64,000 nt of DNA from Beroe forskalii (GCA_011033025.1 WFMF01000080.1:62001-126000), one strand, 5' to 3'. Positions 31,712 to 45,260 are shown, counted from the stretch's first letter. Made by a program: numbers and translations. Notes: generated from the letters alone by a model not told the origin.

Positions 31712-32713
31712 TAATACCTTATTGGCCTTTATTTAGCCAGCTTTTTTTAACCGGCCCTATGGACGATTTTTTAATTATATTATATTATTTTGTATTTTAG
31801 ATGTGCTCAAACTTGAATTCAATTTTCCTTAGCAGCTCTTAACCAGGGCTTATATTATTTGTTTTTCTAGTGAATTCAATGTCAAAGGCAAATTATATTC
31901 TATTCCTATTTATAAAGAAAATCATGAAAGCATTACCCCCAGCGATTATTATCATGATTCTAATCTCAGTGGCAGACTCTAACTTAATTAAGCTGATTTT
32001 TGACTGCAAATATATTAAAATTTCTATTAAAAACTTGATTAAAGATTTTCATTACAATTATAATCTTCTTTATCAAAACAATCACGGCCATTTTGCTGTT
32101 GTTCAATTGACAACGGTTGCCCTCCAAGTACCAAACAGTGGGTGACCTTCGACACATGTCTCCATGCAACTGATATCGATCGGGCTGTGACATGGAAATT
32201 AAACTTTGTGTACAAATGTCAAAAACCTGATCTATACTCCATGAGTCTGACACAATTATGAACTTGTGTAAACTAGGTGTAATCTATGAATGGTGGGTGG
32301 GATATAAAATATAAATTGATTTTGTCGAAAATAATAAAATTTTAGTTTGATTGAAAATTTTAGTTTGATTGACAAAAATTGGACAAAAATTTTTCAAGCA
32401 GTTGCCAAACCAAGAAATTTTCGCTCAAAAAGAGCCACAAAAACCAATTTATACTGAGCAAATTGCATCAAAAACCTAAATCCCGGTCTATTATCATGAT
32501 TTAGGTCATGATCTGTGTTATATAATGATGGTAAAATGAATTTAACAGTACATAAGCCAAGTAATAAAAGTTTCATTTGGCCTTAATTAATTGGCCTTTA
32601 ATTTAATCGGCCCCATTTTAACCAGCCATTTTTTTTAACCGGCCCTTTGGACAAAAATCTCAAAGTCGTTTTTGTCTTTAAGGGCCAGTTAAATAAAGGC
32701 CAATAAGGTATTT
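31712..32713. mobile_element. About 1-kb element with inverted GGCC-rich ends
   Basis: The left end AATACCTTATTGGCCTTTAT and the right end ATAAAGGCCAATAAGGTATT are inverted copies. Just inside, TTTTTTTAACCGGCCCT is found near both ends (about 31743 and 32630). A related fragment, GGCCAATAAGGTAT, is at 18222 in the NBEAL-like gene. No convincing target duplication was found. Confidence 0.75.
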
Positions 32714-33133
32714 TCCCAAAAGAGGGGGAGGATTAGCTGTGATTACATTTGATAACTGTAGGGGGAGGGGGTAAAAAATGCCCAAAATGAAAAATTGATT
32801 ACATAATATGTGAACAATCCCTTATTATAGGCAAAATAGTATTCTCCAAAACTCACTCCGAAAGTGAATTGGTTGTTTTTATGGTCCATCTAGCATCATT
32901 GACAGTGGGAATTTTTTACATTTTCCTCATAACATAAACCCCTATTTATAATTACATTTTAGTCCAATATTTTAATCAGATATTTTATTAAAATTTCAAT
33001 GTGATATTTCTGTTGAGAGTTTAAGGAATAATGCTCAAAAAGTATCATTGATGTTGTTTCAGACCCTTCCAGTTGCCAAGTAATTCTATTAATAACCCCC
33101 ATTTGAGCAAGCTCTTAACTTCATCAGAACAAA

Positions 33134-33190
33134 ATGGGCAAAGCAGAAGAGGTGACCCACTTCAGCGATGAGGAAGAGGACTGTCCTGAG
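33134..33190 (+). CDS. CNOT4: CNOT4-type RING E3 ligase, coding exon 1
   Basis: ATG GGC opens a 19-codon exon, MGKAEEVTHFSDEEEDCPE, before the donor GTATTT in phase 0. A TTTCAG acceptor about 70 bases upstream (33060) suggests a 5' UTR intron. CNOT4 is an E3 ubiquitin ligase that associates with the CCR4-NOT deadenylase. Confidence 0.85.
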
Positions 33191-33329
33191 GTATTTCGTT
33201 AGTAAACAAATAAACAAGATGGCAAATTATATTTATTTTTTGGTGTGCTAAAACAGAAATTTAATTTGATTACTTTGTGCACAATTTATCTTTTTTTGAA
33301 ATCTGAAATTCTGATGAGTACCATTTCAG

Positions 33330-33398
33330 TGTCCACTGTGCATGGAAGCTCTTGAGATTGATGACCAGACATTCTTCCCATGTGGATGTGGTTACCAG
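33330..33398 (+). CDS. CNOT4: CNOT4-type RING E3 ligase, coding exon 2
   Basis: It encodes CPLCMEALEIDDQTFFPCGC followed by GYQ. It holds four of the eight zinc-binding cysteines of the C4C4 RING (C20, C23, C37, C39) and is nearly identical to the animal CNOT4 RING. Confidence 0.97.
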
Positions 33399-33616
33399 GT
33401 GGGAATAAAAAATTATTTTTATTATTACAGCACATCAATCAATATGCTGTCAGAATTTACAATGAAATAACTAATAACGTGAAACAGTAAAAAATTTATT
33501 TTCCTTTTTTCACGAAAGTGATCACGTGAAAGGCAGTGCACCAATTTCCAGTGTACCAATTTCTAGTACAGAATGATTTGTGTGCCAGAATGTTGAGAGC
33601 TTGACACTTTTTTCAG

Positions 33617-33682
33617 ATATGTCGCTTCTGCTGGCACAGAATACGAACCAACGATAATGGGTTGTGCCCTGCATGCAGAGGG
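33617..33682 (+). CDS. CNOT4: CNOT4-type RING E3 ligase, coding exon 3
   Basis: It encodes ICRFCWHRIRTNDNGLCPAC then RG, completing the RING (C44, C47, C59, C62). The donor is GTAAG, phase 0. The next exon should begin with the PYPEDPA segment and lead to the RRM. I could not find it within the window, so either a long intron follows or the gene is broken here. Confidence 0.97.
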
Positions 33683-36600
33683 GTAAGTTTTCAGAATTGA
33701 GCAACTTATTTCTCAATCAGTGATTGGAAAGCTAACTTTGATTACTGATATCAATCTAATCAATTACATTAATCAATCAGAATATTTCCATTTGATAAAC
33801 TTCTGAACGAACTTCTGATTATGTTATTGATGTTTTCAACTTTTCAATGATAGCTTGTAAATCTTCTAAGAGACAGATTTATCGTGGTCACTGCCACGGA
33901 TGCTATGGGCATGGTTCCTGTGGGGTAAGAGTGCCTTAGTAGAGCCGTAGAAACTACCCAAACAATTCCGGTCGGTTTGATGCTGTAAATCGACTTATCG
34001 AGTAATTTTTATACTGATGTGGATTTCACAATTATCCTAGCACTGGTATTGAGTAAAGTTAAGGTTCATGAATGTTGAATGATGCGATTCAGTTTAAAGT
34101 CAGGAGCTTTTGAATAAGTCATGTGATAATCTTCATCAACTGGTAAATATGTTAATATATCAGTTAGGTAGGCTATATAGTGGAAACTGGAAAATTGATA
34201 TATACTGACTACCCACAGGAAAAGCCCAGCTTTCAAAGATTTATTGTATCATTTTCATTTTCTAAAATCGCCCAAATTAGCAAATTACTGTCATTATACT
34301 CAACTTGTTTAAACATGTAATGTTCCTTGATTGCCCTAGTAAACGGTTCTATCATGATTTATGTATCGTAAATATCCCCCTACAATTCCGAAGATTCATC
34401 ATTTTCGTCATACATAAGTTCAGAAAATATAGGACGTCTGTGTCTGTGGCAATAGTTGATAAACGTCGATTTCTGGGTATTTTCGGTCGTTTAGCTGATA
34501 TAAATCACTTTTTGAAAGCTGCTTCTGTTTAACGTTATGTACCTGCTTTCCTATCACTGGCCGTTCTTCCTTCTTTTTATGAGTATTATTGAAGTACATA
34601 CCACATGTAATAGCGCAATAAGGAAATTACTGATATCCAAGATTTACGTGGATAGCTGAATTAATGAACTTATCCCTTTAATCGCTAAGATTGAATCTCT
34701 TTTCTTACTATAATCACGGTTATTTTCGTTTGAGTAAAAACGGATGAATTTATGGGCACTGTGAACAATAGCTTCGGCTAGTTGTTTATCAAATTTGATA
34801 AATTTGGTACAGTACAGTACTTTACAAACATAATAGAAACATAATTAAGTCAGCACTGTTGCTTAGAAAAGCATCAAATTTTCCTGTTGGCCTCATGAAG
34901 TCCTACTTCCCCACCTTTCAGAGCTTTGAATAACGTTAACCGGAAAATATCAACAAACATTTAATATTTATTCTTAGCCACTGTACACCGTGTATACATA
35001 CACACAGGAGAGTGTACAGGGTGTATAGTTAACCAGTGCTATTGAAATAATGTCACTTTATGCAGCAGAGTGAACGTTAGTATATAGTCCTTGTAGCCGG
35101 TCATCAGTGCAGTGTGTACTACTGTGTGAGCGAATTTCCGATCGTTTCATCGAATTTATTACGTGAAATTGTTAATTAGCAGTGAGATATTATATTTAGT
35201 TTGAATCGTTATATTTAGATTTATCGTAGTAAGCTCAAACTGTTTGAATTTAATGCGTATTTTAAGGTGTTCAATGCGTTGTGGACTCTGGTAGAGGGGG
35301 AGGGGTGCAAGAAATTAGCTATTAACCTATTTGACAAACTACAGTACAGAAGTGCTGTGTTTTGACCCGAACATAATATCTCTTTGTAACATATGGTGGT
35401 AATATTTATCATAATGCACCACAATATCCATATTCCACTTATTGCACTTCCCACTGTGCCGCGTGATATATAGCTAATATACCATGCCCACTGTAAGGAC
35501 CCATCTCTAGGTCGACACATTGGAACATATTACAATGTCAGTGGTATATAAACCCCGACCTTATCTCTCGTCTCTTGTTTCCGTTATCTTCTGGTGTCCT
35601 GTTAACCCTCTCCGTGTGTGTGTGTGTGTGTGTGTGGGTTCAGGCATTTCTCACTTCTCTCGAGGGAAGTGAGTTTGGTTTGGTGAACAGCGTGAGGTGT
35701 TCCTTATCAGGCAGCACATGTGATGTTCCCGTTTTGTGCCAAATTCCAACGCTCTTTTCACCCTTCTTTTCCTTGTTGTAATACGTGCAATTTTTTGTTG
35801 GAGTGTTGCCAAATTCGTTGTTACGGTCGAAAAATCCCGAATATTTTCAAAATCCCGAATATTTTGCTATTTTGTAATTGAATTTTGCAGTGAAATACTG
35901 AAATTCTGGAGAATCTCAAATCCTGGATATCGTTTAAGAACGAACCATGGATAAAGATAGCTAGATTAAAATAAAATTCAGATCTGTTATGCTATGATTT
36001 TATATTTAAGATAGTTTTATAATTCGATTTCTTAATTTAATGTTAAATCACATTCAAGTGTTTAGCTTTTATAGGTTCGTTTAATAAATATAAGTTTAAA
36101 TCATCAATAATGTAATCAATTATTCATTGAAAATTTGTATGTCGTAAGTTGCGTAATGCGTACTGTATGAGGATAATAGATATTGGATAAATTATGCGCG
36201 TCGGATTATGGAAAATTTAGATTGTAGAAACGATTATTTATCTGAACACAAAGTTCATTTCCAGTGCCATTGAAGTGGTAGAAATAGTGCTTGAAAGTGT
36301 AAAAACAGGGCTTCAGATACTGCCTTTAAAAACTGAACGCCGACACCTTCAGGCTTGAATACGAACCAGTATCTGATTTGCAATTACGTTTCTGAAGACA
36401 GCGTACTTTTGATACTAAACCTAATGAGCCGCGCGCTGTGCTTTAATAAAACTCTAAATCGCATGATAATGACGTCATTCCATTTCTACAGACTGTTATC
36501 TAGTCTATCAAGCAATGCTAGATAGCAAACTACATTCTGATGTGTATTGTCAGAACGCCAAAAGGCTCCATCTAATTACACAGCTTCACAAGGTCCGTGA

Positions 36601-39600
36601 CTCTCCCTACAGTTCACTGGTGATACTGGTGCTACACTGTGACACTGGTACCACTCTGGATTACTCATTGTTAGGACTCACCTAACTTGGTGGAAGCTTC
36701 ATTAATCTGCCCTAGTCTTGGAGACTTGCACCTTTATTCAGAGGCACCTAGCTCACGATCCAGTGATATATTGACCATGCTTTAGATGCACCATTTGCTA
36801 CCGTGTTCTATAAGTAACTTTTGCGTGGCATGTTGCGTCGTTTTTCACATATTCAGTTTCATACCAAATACGGGCATTTCTCTTTTTTAAGATGTGCCCC
36901 CCAAGAGGGGTCGAAGTTTACCTTTCTCGGTATAATTGCAACTAATTCTTGTGGGTTCCTATCGTGACTGGTGGGCTAGTGGGGCTGTACTAGGAAATGC
37001 AATTAAACTTATCAAATGAGATGATGATAACCGTTTCCTGCCCTTAAATCGGATTGGTGTAATATTTTGATTGTGTGTGCGATTGGAATTGTGATTTGAG
37101 AATTATATTGCAGTAACTTCGTTATTAACTTGCTCTAATTTGTACTTTTGTTATAGTTTCAGAAATCAGAATAATGTGTCACTGTTATTCATGAATTAAG
37201 GCTGGACAATAGCTCGTGCTAACAATAACGTGCTAAGGATTGCTAATACTGGTTTTGTGGGGGAGGGAACCCCGGGTGGTTGGAAAAATGACTCATTATG
37301 GGGGTTGAGAGGGGCATAATCACAATTATTTGGAAAAAGTGCCATTTCATTAGGTCTTTTGAATTTTTCAGAAATGGAACCATAGACAATTTTATGAAAT
37401 ATCTGAATTGATAACCATTTTTGCTGGGCCATTTACGATAAAAATAGGCCCGTTTGGAAAGTCTTACTCGGAAAATTTAACCTCGCCAAAGTGAATACGA
37501 GAAAAGTCAAACCGGGGTTTAAGAGTCAAATGAATATTTATTACTTTGTTAAGATCAGGGTTCCCTTCTATCTGATTCTTGGATTCATTTCAGAGTTGAG
37601 TAATTTTTTCAGTACTCTGTAGTCTTCATGCATACTTTGTGCATTGTACTTCTTGATTAGAGTAAGTAATTTCATTAAATTACTCGTCAATCCGCTCTAG
37701 TCTAGATAGCCCCTTTAAATTTCCCTGGAATCTGCCTGAAATTTCTCCTGGAGTATACATGTCTATCTGACCAATAAGAACCTTAGATAAAGCTTGAATC
37801 ATGTGATATTCCAATGATAATCACATGATGATCACGGAATAGTCTCATGTTAGCTGATACTCACGTGACATGACATGTAAATCACGTGATGTGTTAGCTG
37901 ACTATTGACCAATTAATTCCCTTAGAGTCCATCTAGAGCCTTTATACATCATGTGAATCTAATAATCATGATAACATGACTACATTCTGCAATCACAATC
38001 ATGTTTCCTTTTAAGGCAACATTCGTTGTGGTTATTAATATCATCGTTACCGGTGAATATCATCGCAATTTTCATCACCAGTGATGGGAGGATGAAGCTC
38101 AAAAACCAATCCCCACCCTAATTTTCCGATTCTTGTGCTAGTCTATAATGTGTTTTTGGGCTCTACCCCCCGTGATTGTTTGCCAGTGAAGTTCTACTGG
38201 TTATGCATATATGATATAAGACTGTAATGTTAATTCTTTAGTTTGAAATCTATGGTTGTTTTCTGGACAACTGAGTTGTTGTAGTAATTCAAGAAATAAT
38301 ACACGAGCAGCATAGACTCATACACTCCCAAATCCTTGTCAAATTTGAATTCAGATGGGCCATAATCGATGTTCAAATGGCGTGTCTTTGTATTGTCAAA
38401 TTGCAAATTTTACATTTCAATCACTGATTTAAACTAGGGTCGTTTTAAATGCAAATGTGATATCAGAACTCATGGATAACGAGGGTCACATGGTCTCTGA
38501 TATCTAGGAAATGGGCTTTGTGGTCCCTATACTCTGCTTGGCTACGAATCGATTGCCACCTGATGACTTCATAATTGCTCCTGATTTGCATACCATACTC
38601 CGATCAGTTGAGGACACACAGTGCTGCCAACAGTTCAAATACCATTCAGAGGAATTGAGTGATCTTCTAAGCCTTTTACTGTTTGTACACTACTGATTGG
38701 GGAAGCCTATTTAGAGCTCGAAGTAGGGTAAACTTGTACTGTAACTGGCTAAACAGAACTTGCTCAAACTCCCTTCCACAATCCAAAATTCAATCTATCA
38801 TCAATCTACATTTGCCTCGAACCTGAGTCAAATATTTGAGATCTTTATACCTATGCATTTCGCACTAAAATGTAAATGGTTATTAAACAGGAATTTAACC
38901 CGACCCACTATTACACCATTTAGGGCATTAAACCAGACTAATCCATTAGAATCAGTGTATGAAATTATAGCATACAAGGTAACTGATTGGAAGTACACCT
39001 AAAACTGCCCATTAGGCAGTCTTCATTCGATGTCAAATTCGTCTGTTGAATCTTCGGAATTTGAGGGTGTTCTAGAAATCTCGGTGGAGTAGTGTTGATT
39101 GCTGCTGCAGGCTGATTATTTGCAAAACATAGCAGCTTCAATGTCCCTAAGTGCCGTGTGGTGCACTTCCTAAAGTGTTTTCTTAGTAAGACAGGCAATG
39201 CTGGTTCACGGCTCTGGTTCCTGGTCATACAGTCCCATGTATAAAACTATTCACTATTCACCCCTTCGCATATGGGTACATTTCTTACGTATCAGGGCAA
39301 CAAAGGATATTATGCGGATGATGGCTCTCAAAGAATTGTGTGATTTTACATTGCAAGATTCTGGATCTAGTAAATCTCAACATCCAGGGCCACTCGCTCT
39401 AGCCCTGATTTCACGGATCCCAAAGCTCATCTTCACCCTGTCAATAGTATGGCCAGGTAAGCCATGTTGCATTGCAGCTGGGGATTTGCAACTCTCTCAA
39501 CTAAAGAACACAACTTAGCTGGACACATATTAAACCCATGCTTTGTAAGATTAGTCTGGATCGCAACTCTCTCTCTCTATCTCACGTGGCACCCTAGTGT

Positions 39601-39833
39601 TCTGTAACAGAGAAGTAACAGTTTTTAAATACCCACACTTTACCAAATGGTCGCATTATGCCAAATCTCTTGCTGCTCGCGACCTTAGGATCTCCCTTTT
39701 GTTACAAGTCCACCACTTTACAAAACACCCGGTGGAATACTGCCCTTCTCTCCCCAGTGTCAGACAGCAGGGAAAACAAGCGCACAAATCCTGGGTCCTG
39801 GGAATAGAAGCGCATTGAAGCCATCGCCAGTGT
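33683..39833. other. Presumed CNOT4-type intron or intergenic DNA
   Basis: No later CNOT4 exon was recognised. A TG dinucleotide run lies at about 35615-35637. A GTACACCGTGTATACATACAC hairpin-like stretch lies near 34985. Open stretches at 38511-39820 have no family match and may be an old decayed element. Confidence 0.4.
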
Positions 39834-40130
39834 AGGATTTGATAATGACGGCATCAATTCACCCGTATAGGATAAGACTTCATTAAATTCACTTGTATAG
39901 GATTTGATGATGACTTCATTAAATTCACCTGTATAGGATTTGATAATGACGGCATCAATTCGCTTGTGTAGGATTTGATAATGACACCATCAATTCACCT
40001 GTATAGGATTTGATAATGACTTCATTAAATTCACCTGTATAGGATTTGATAATGACTTCATTAAATTCACCAGTGTAGGATTTGATAATGACGGCATCAA
40101 TTCACCTGTGCAGGATGTGACAATGATGTT
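39834..40130. repeat. 36-bp minisatellite, about 8 copies
   Basis: The unit is TGTATAGGATTTGATAATGA followed by CTTCATTAAATTCACC or CGGCATCAATTCACC. The two alternating second halves give a higher-order pattern. Confidence 0.93.
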
Positions 40131-41804
40131 AACATCACCTATTTGTCTTGTCGGACAGTCAATGGTTTGAACTGTATAATGATGCCTGGTTCCATGACTT
40201 CCTTTGAAAAAGGCTTAATTTTGCATCTGCATTACCGTGATCTATATAACAAAGCCTCGAGTTCAAAGAGCTCTCAGAACGATCTTTAAAACGATCTATT
40301 GTTTTGCGTATCTGGTTGCCTGATCCTATGTTGGTTCGAGAGGTTGAGCTTAAATCTTATATATAAGTCCAGGGGGAAGGTTTTGGTTTCTTTGTTCAGA
40401 CTGTTCAGCACTAGCAGACAGTGCAGTGTTTATGTTATAGTTGTATGCTGAATATTACCCTCAAATATACGTGTATTTAGCTAATACATGACCCGGGTGT
40501 GTACTCGGGGACCTCACAATAACCAACCACGAGCTCCCCCTCCGTGGCCGGACCAATCAGCAGCCTCCCCCTCCGTCACATGACACCGTTTAGCCAATGA
40601 CCGTTCATTATTCGGGGGGTCATTGGTGAGCTGAGGATGCAGCATTGTATTGTAAGCGGGATGAGGGGGTAATTGCTCCTCTTCTCTTTGGGTGATTACA
40701 CCAGCGCAACCCTGGATTCTACCCCTAAAGAGCTAGCATTTGCTGTGTATTATTATACTGAGGAGGAGAAGCATTTACACTCTCTCCCCCTCTAAATACC
40801 TTCCTCATCAGTCCCTCCCTCAATCCCCTCCCTCTAAGTGCTTTCTTTAGCGTCCCTCAATCCCCTCCCTCTAAGTGCTTTCTTTAGCGTCCCTCTAATT
40901 CTATATCAATGCTTCTTTTAAATCCTTGTCAATCCTTCTTCTGCTTGAGATTATTCTCATTCTTCTTCAGCAACTCAATAATATCCTTCACTAATTGCCT
41001 TTTAGTGACATTAACTTCAATGTTAACCGACCCCTTTAAGAGGTTTTCTTAGCTTCTTCAGATCATCTGAATGCTTATTCACCTCATCCATTCTTCCAGC
41101 TTTTGACATATCGTCGGTTTTACCCCTCCTGATTACCGCCTTTCCTTCTTTATCTTCGTCTGTTTATAAATGAATTGTTGATGTTGCTTTACATTTTTCA
41201 GACGAATTTTTGTTTTAGTGAAAGTTCCTGGACAGCTGTAGGGAAAGTTTCTGATGTTTTGCAATTTGGGGCATCCAATTCGATGTTTTGTACTTTTGTA
41301 CATTGAAATAACAAAAGTACACCAGCAATCAGCATATTTAATGTCTCTAGCCGGCACCATGCCCACTCCTTGTGGACAATTGGACATGTGTCCAGTGCTT
41401 GTGGACAGATATAGATGTATATGTCCACTGCTTGTGCACAGATGTCTGATGCTTCTGGACAGACACAAACGTACGGTCTATTGACTGCATAATCAACTGA
41501 GGACTCGGGTTCGGCCTCGGTTTTTCTTTCTTACTGAGTATTAGGGTTTTACCGAGGACTCGGCCTCGATCACAAAATCAGTCCTCGGTCGATCCTTTAT
41601 TGGCTGCTATCCAGCATTGTTATTCTACGTTCGATATAGCTGATCTATTATTTTCAATTCATTCTTGGTCATTCCGGTACTGTTATGGAACATAATAATA
41701 TGATGAAGTGATGATCATGACTTGCCCAATAATTTGACCAATAACTCTTTTCACTTACTGGTGATTTTAGAAAAGCACCTGTACTTTCCTAAATTCTCCT
41801 GGAG
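40131..41804. other. Repeat-rich DNA, no gene recognised
   Basis: A TATATATAAG box lies near 40357. CCAAT boxes lie near 40554 and 40594. A 37-bp unit (CCCTCCCTCTAAGTGCTTTC core) is duplicated near 40812-40890. TGTGGACAGAT-type words repeat near 41370-41465, and GAGGACTCGG words near 41502-41590. A promoter or a solo LTR is possible but not supported. Confidence 0.4.
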
Positions 41805-42150
41805 AAACCCTACCATCCACTTTTTCTTGAGAAGTACTCATGGTAATTCAATTCCGAATTCCAACGTACTACCATTACTGCAACCGTTCCACAATGCACG
41901 ACTGCAAGTGCATAGTGCATTTAACATAAGAATTCAGAATTTTTTGGGGGTGTTCACGAATGCGGAATGAACTGTACTGCTAAAAAACCCTGCCACCCAA
42001 TTTTTCTTGAAAAGTACTCATGGTAATTCAATTCCGAATTCCAACGAACTACCATTAGCCGTTCCGTACAATGCACGACTACATGAGCATAGTGCATAAC
42101 ATAAGAATTCAGAATATTTTGGAGGTGTTCACGAACGAACTGTACTCCTA
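41805..42150. repeat. Tandem duplication with a 180-bp period
   Basis: Two copies, each containing TCTTGAGAAGTACTCATGGT or a close variant, AATTCAATTCCGAATTCCAA and AACATAAGAATTCAGAAT. They differ by several substitutions and short deletions, so the duplication is not recent. Confidence 0.93.
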
Positions 42151-42160
42151 AAAACAGACG

Positions 42161-43682
42161 ATTTGCCTCCAAAAAAACAGACGATTTGACTCCCACCATG
42201 TTCACCATGTTTTAAACCCTGACAGTGTCGTCATTTCCCGTCGTCTATTTCTGTAGTAGCCTACTTTTCCTGCTTTGCTGCTTGTTAGTCAGCTCTAAAA
42301 TTACCTGACTTTGTACGCGCTCTCAATTAGACGTTAATAAGTCGGCCTAACCACACGACACAGAAGCAACGGAGACAGCAGGAAAATGGCTGGATGACGT
42401 CATTGTCAGGGGTTAGAGAGACGAGTTAGTGACGTCATTATCAGGCGTTAGAATGGTGTTTTGCTGACGTTATAGTCACGAGGTAGAGAGACGAGTTGGT
42501 GACGCGGAGCATTGCGCGCAGCTCTCACGCGAGATTACTGCGTGTGTGTTGGAAACTTAACATCTCACTGTATGATAATACCAGAGTCTAACTCCAGCCT
42601 GATTATATATGTTATATAGTTGGGAGGGAAGGAAAGCATAATAATAGTAATTTACCCTGCTAATTCAGCGCATTAAAATAAGCTGGGAGAGAGGAAGTCT
42701 TCTTATGTTTGTTTGTCCGCACGTCTTTGACCTCTCTCTCTCTCTCTCTCTCTCTCTCGACGGGAGGCCTTATACCCTCTCTCTCGACCAATGCCGAACA
42801 CTTCGCATGTCCGGCAAATCCCATTTAACTTGGAACGTATTTCTTTTCTCTCTGAGCACTCACTAAAGTTGTATATTTCTTGAAGAAGGTCGGTATTATA
42901 TCCAAATATACACGTTATATAACTCTAGCTGATTAGTCTTGCTAAGAAAGTGCAGTAGTTGTTGTATATTATACGTACGACTATAATACGTAGTGAGCCT
43001 AGGACTACTCCTACTTTTTACTCTTTGTAGTCCAATATAATCCCGTGCAGCTTTTATGTTTTATATTTTATAGAAGAGATTATTCAGTGCCCTGCTTTGT
43101 ACTTTTATTTTTAGAAGACATCTAAATTCAGTTCTGCCTTGTAGAAGTAGAAGAATTAGTAGTAAAATATAATACAAAGGCTTATCATGCGCAATATATA
43201 ATGCGTTATAACACATACTTTAACATTGGTAATATCTAGATTTATATATCAGTGTATATTATATGCGATGTACAAAGGCTGGCTTTGTCTCCCTAATTAA
43301 CCGTCAGGAGCACGTTTTGTGTGCCCGTCCTCCGAGCCTTAATCCGACTGCGCGTTTAGTATAATAGACGCTAATTCGGGCTGTGCGCGTTGCGCAACGC
43401 GAGCTTTTCCTCCTGACTTTGTGTGTTCTATCTAAAATATCTGCGCTGTTATAGAGTCATACTATTCTTGCCAATCTCGTACATGATCATGATTTTATTA
43501 GCTGTAGGTAATTTATGCGCTTCCGAAGATGTCATATGTGCTTCCGAAGGTTGCTTTTAGAGACATTTTATTACCGTATTTTCTTTGATCTCGAATACAG
43601 CAAGAAAATAAAGTGGGGAACGGAAGAATGTAGGAACGAGCGTCTTCTTCATTACCATATTATAATATTCAAGATATGAATA
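42161..43682. other. Non-coding DNA with CT run
   Basis: Three GTGACGTCAT/TGACGTTATAG words separated by GAGAGACGAGTT occur at 42395-42505. A (CT)n run lies at 42730-42759. No gene was recognised. Confidence 0.45.
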
Positions 43683-43688
43683 TCATTA

Positions 43689-44475
43689 CATAGCTTCATC
43701 CCCCCCCTAAGAAAAGGGGGGGGGGGATGAAGATTTTGGGTCAGATAAGGTAGGTGGGGGGTTGCCCTAATTTCAACGATTCTGGGGGGACTTGCACTGG
43801 AGGGGGGAGTGAAAAAATTAAGGGGGGGGATTGGGGTCTGGCAGAAGAATTTCAAAATTAGAAATGAAAATCCTATTTCCGTGAGAAATATTTTTTAACG
43901 GACCCTCTGGCTTCTGGGGGCTGCGCCCCCAGACCCCCGCTATCTTTTTGTAAGACTGCCAAATAACTACAATACTTCAATTCCCTGCCATTTTCAAGTG
44001 AAATCAACTTAACTAACAGTGTTTCTATGTTTTAATATTGTGTTGACAATAGCCCTGAGACTTGCTTTCATGCCATGATTCCCTTACAAGTATCACTTCA
44101 TAGCTTTAATTATATTCAAGGATTAATTTTTATTAAAATTGAACTTCATTACCATTTCAGTCATTAACAATATTGTATGTTAAAACTCAAAATTGACTAA
44201 ATTTCTTGTCTGTCAGCCACATATCATAGTTTACATACTTTCATCTTGTCATAAAGTTTTTAGTTTCGATTGATTCTATTGTAAACATTTCAATGGACAT
44301 AGCTTAGAAAGTTGTCTAAGTTTTTGGTGGGGGGTTGGTCGAATTTTTGAAATTCAGGGGGCGGGTGGCCAAAAGGGGGGGGATTGAGGATTTTGAAAAT
44401 TCAGGGGGGAGGTTTTGTCAAGGGGGGAGTTAAAAAATTCAGGGGGGGGGGATTGGACCCAGGATGAAGCTATGG
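43689..44475. mobile_element. 787-bp G-rich non-autonomous element
   Basis: Inverted ends CATAGCTTCATCC and GGATGAAGCTATGG are flanked by the direct 7-mer ATCATTA (43682-43688, 44476-44482). Near both ends runs of 6-11 G alternate with short AT words such as GTTAAAAAATTCA. The perfect hairpin CTGGGGGCTGCGCCCCCAG lies near 43915. Four or more G-runs in a row could form G-quadruplexes. Confidence 0.82.
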
Positions 44476-44585
44476 ATCATTAGCTGCCGTATCTTCTTCA
44501 AATCCTCTTTGACAGATAAAGGTGTTCCCGTCTGTACTTACCACACACACAACGTTACACCCAGTACCCTATGTGCTGCGCGAGA

Positions 44586-45260
44586 ACACTATACGTCGCG
44601 CGCGGGAAATAGGCGGGTAGGATGACGTAATAATCATTGCTCAATGTAGTGAGTTTACGACCTTGAACTGCCTATTTCTCACGCGCGGCGTATAGACGGT
44701 CCTATATATGTTAATATAATGGTCCTGTTTGTTATCAAGTTATTGTGATTCACACTGATAATGACGTCACGTCGTTACTCTACTAGTAGCGGCTCAAGCA
44801 CATAATATTATGTTTGTTAACTCAAGAAAACGGCATAAATAAAACCCCGAATTTATCATAGCGCAACATTATAAGTTTACGACCTTGAATCGCCTATTCT
44901 TCGCGCGCGACGTATATGTACCAGAAGAGCACAAATGCGGGGTGTCATGCCAAGAATAAGTATATACACGTCTAATAAATAACACTACAAACCGAGCTTC
45001 CTTCCCTCAAGAGGTGTTGACAGGCCGGGTGTTTTGCACTGATTTTACCCGTACAAAGCGCACAATTGTGGGTGCTCACCCTGAGGTGGATGTGCTGCGC
45101 GCAGGAGCGCAATATAGGCGGGGTAGATGACGTCATTATCATAGCGCAATGTGGTACGTTGATGAGCTTTAACTGGCTTATTTTAGGGTGTGGGGGGGTT
45201 TGAGGGTGTCTATTTAGAACTTTGTGATATGAGTATGACGCCACTTAACTCCCTGTTGCG
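44586..45260. repeat. Cluster of GCGCGCG/AAATAGGC foldback fragments
   Basis: ATACGTCGCGCGCGGGAAAT near 44591 and its inverted form ATTTCTCACGCGCGGCGTAT near 44673 form a hairpin about 110 bases long. Partial relatives lie near 44868-44925 and 45092-45190. All share GATGACGT(C/A)AT and GCTCAATGT-like words. A fragment also lies at about 51176. Confidence 0.65.

Noticed and set aside
33855..33930. Possible fourth CNOT4 exon with Cys/His-rich frame ending at GGTAAG
   Set aside because: The frame has no similarity to the expected PYPEDPA/RRM segment and the acceptor side is poor.
38511..39820. Cluster of 60-106 codon plus-strand frames
   Set aside because: No shared frame, family motif or splice pattern was found. 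They may be remnants of an old element but cannot be supported.
40128..40520. Solo LTR of a retrotransposon
   Set aside because: TGTTAACA start and a TATATATAAG box are suggestive, but no matching end, second LTR or target duplication was found.
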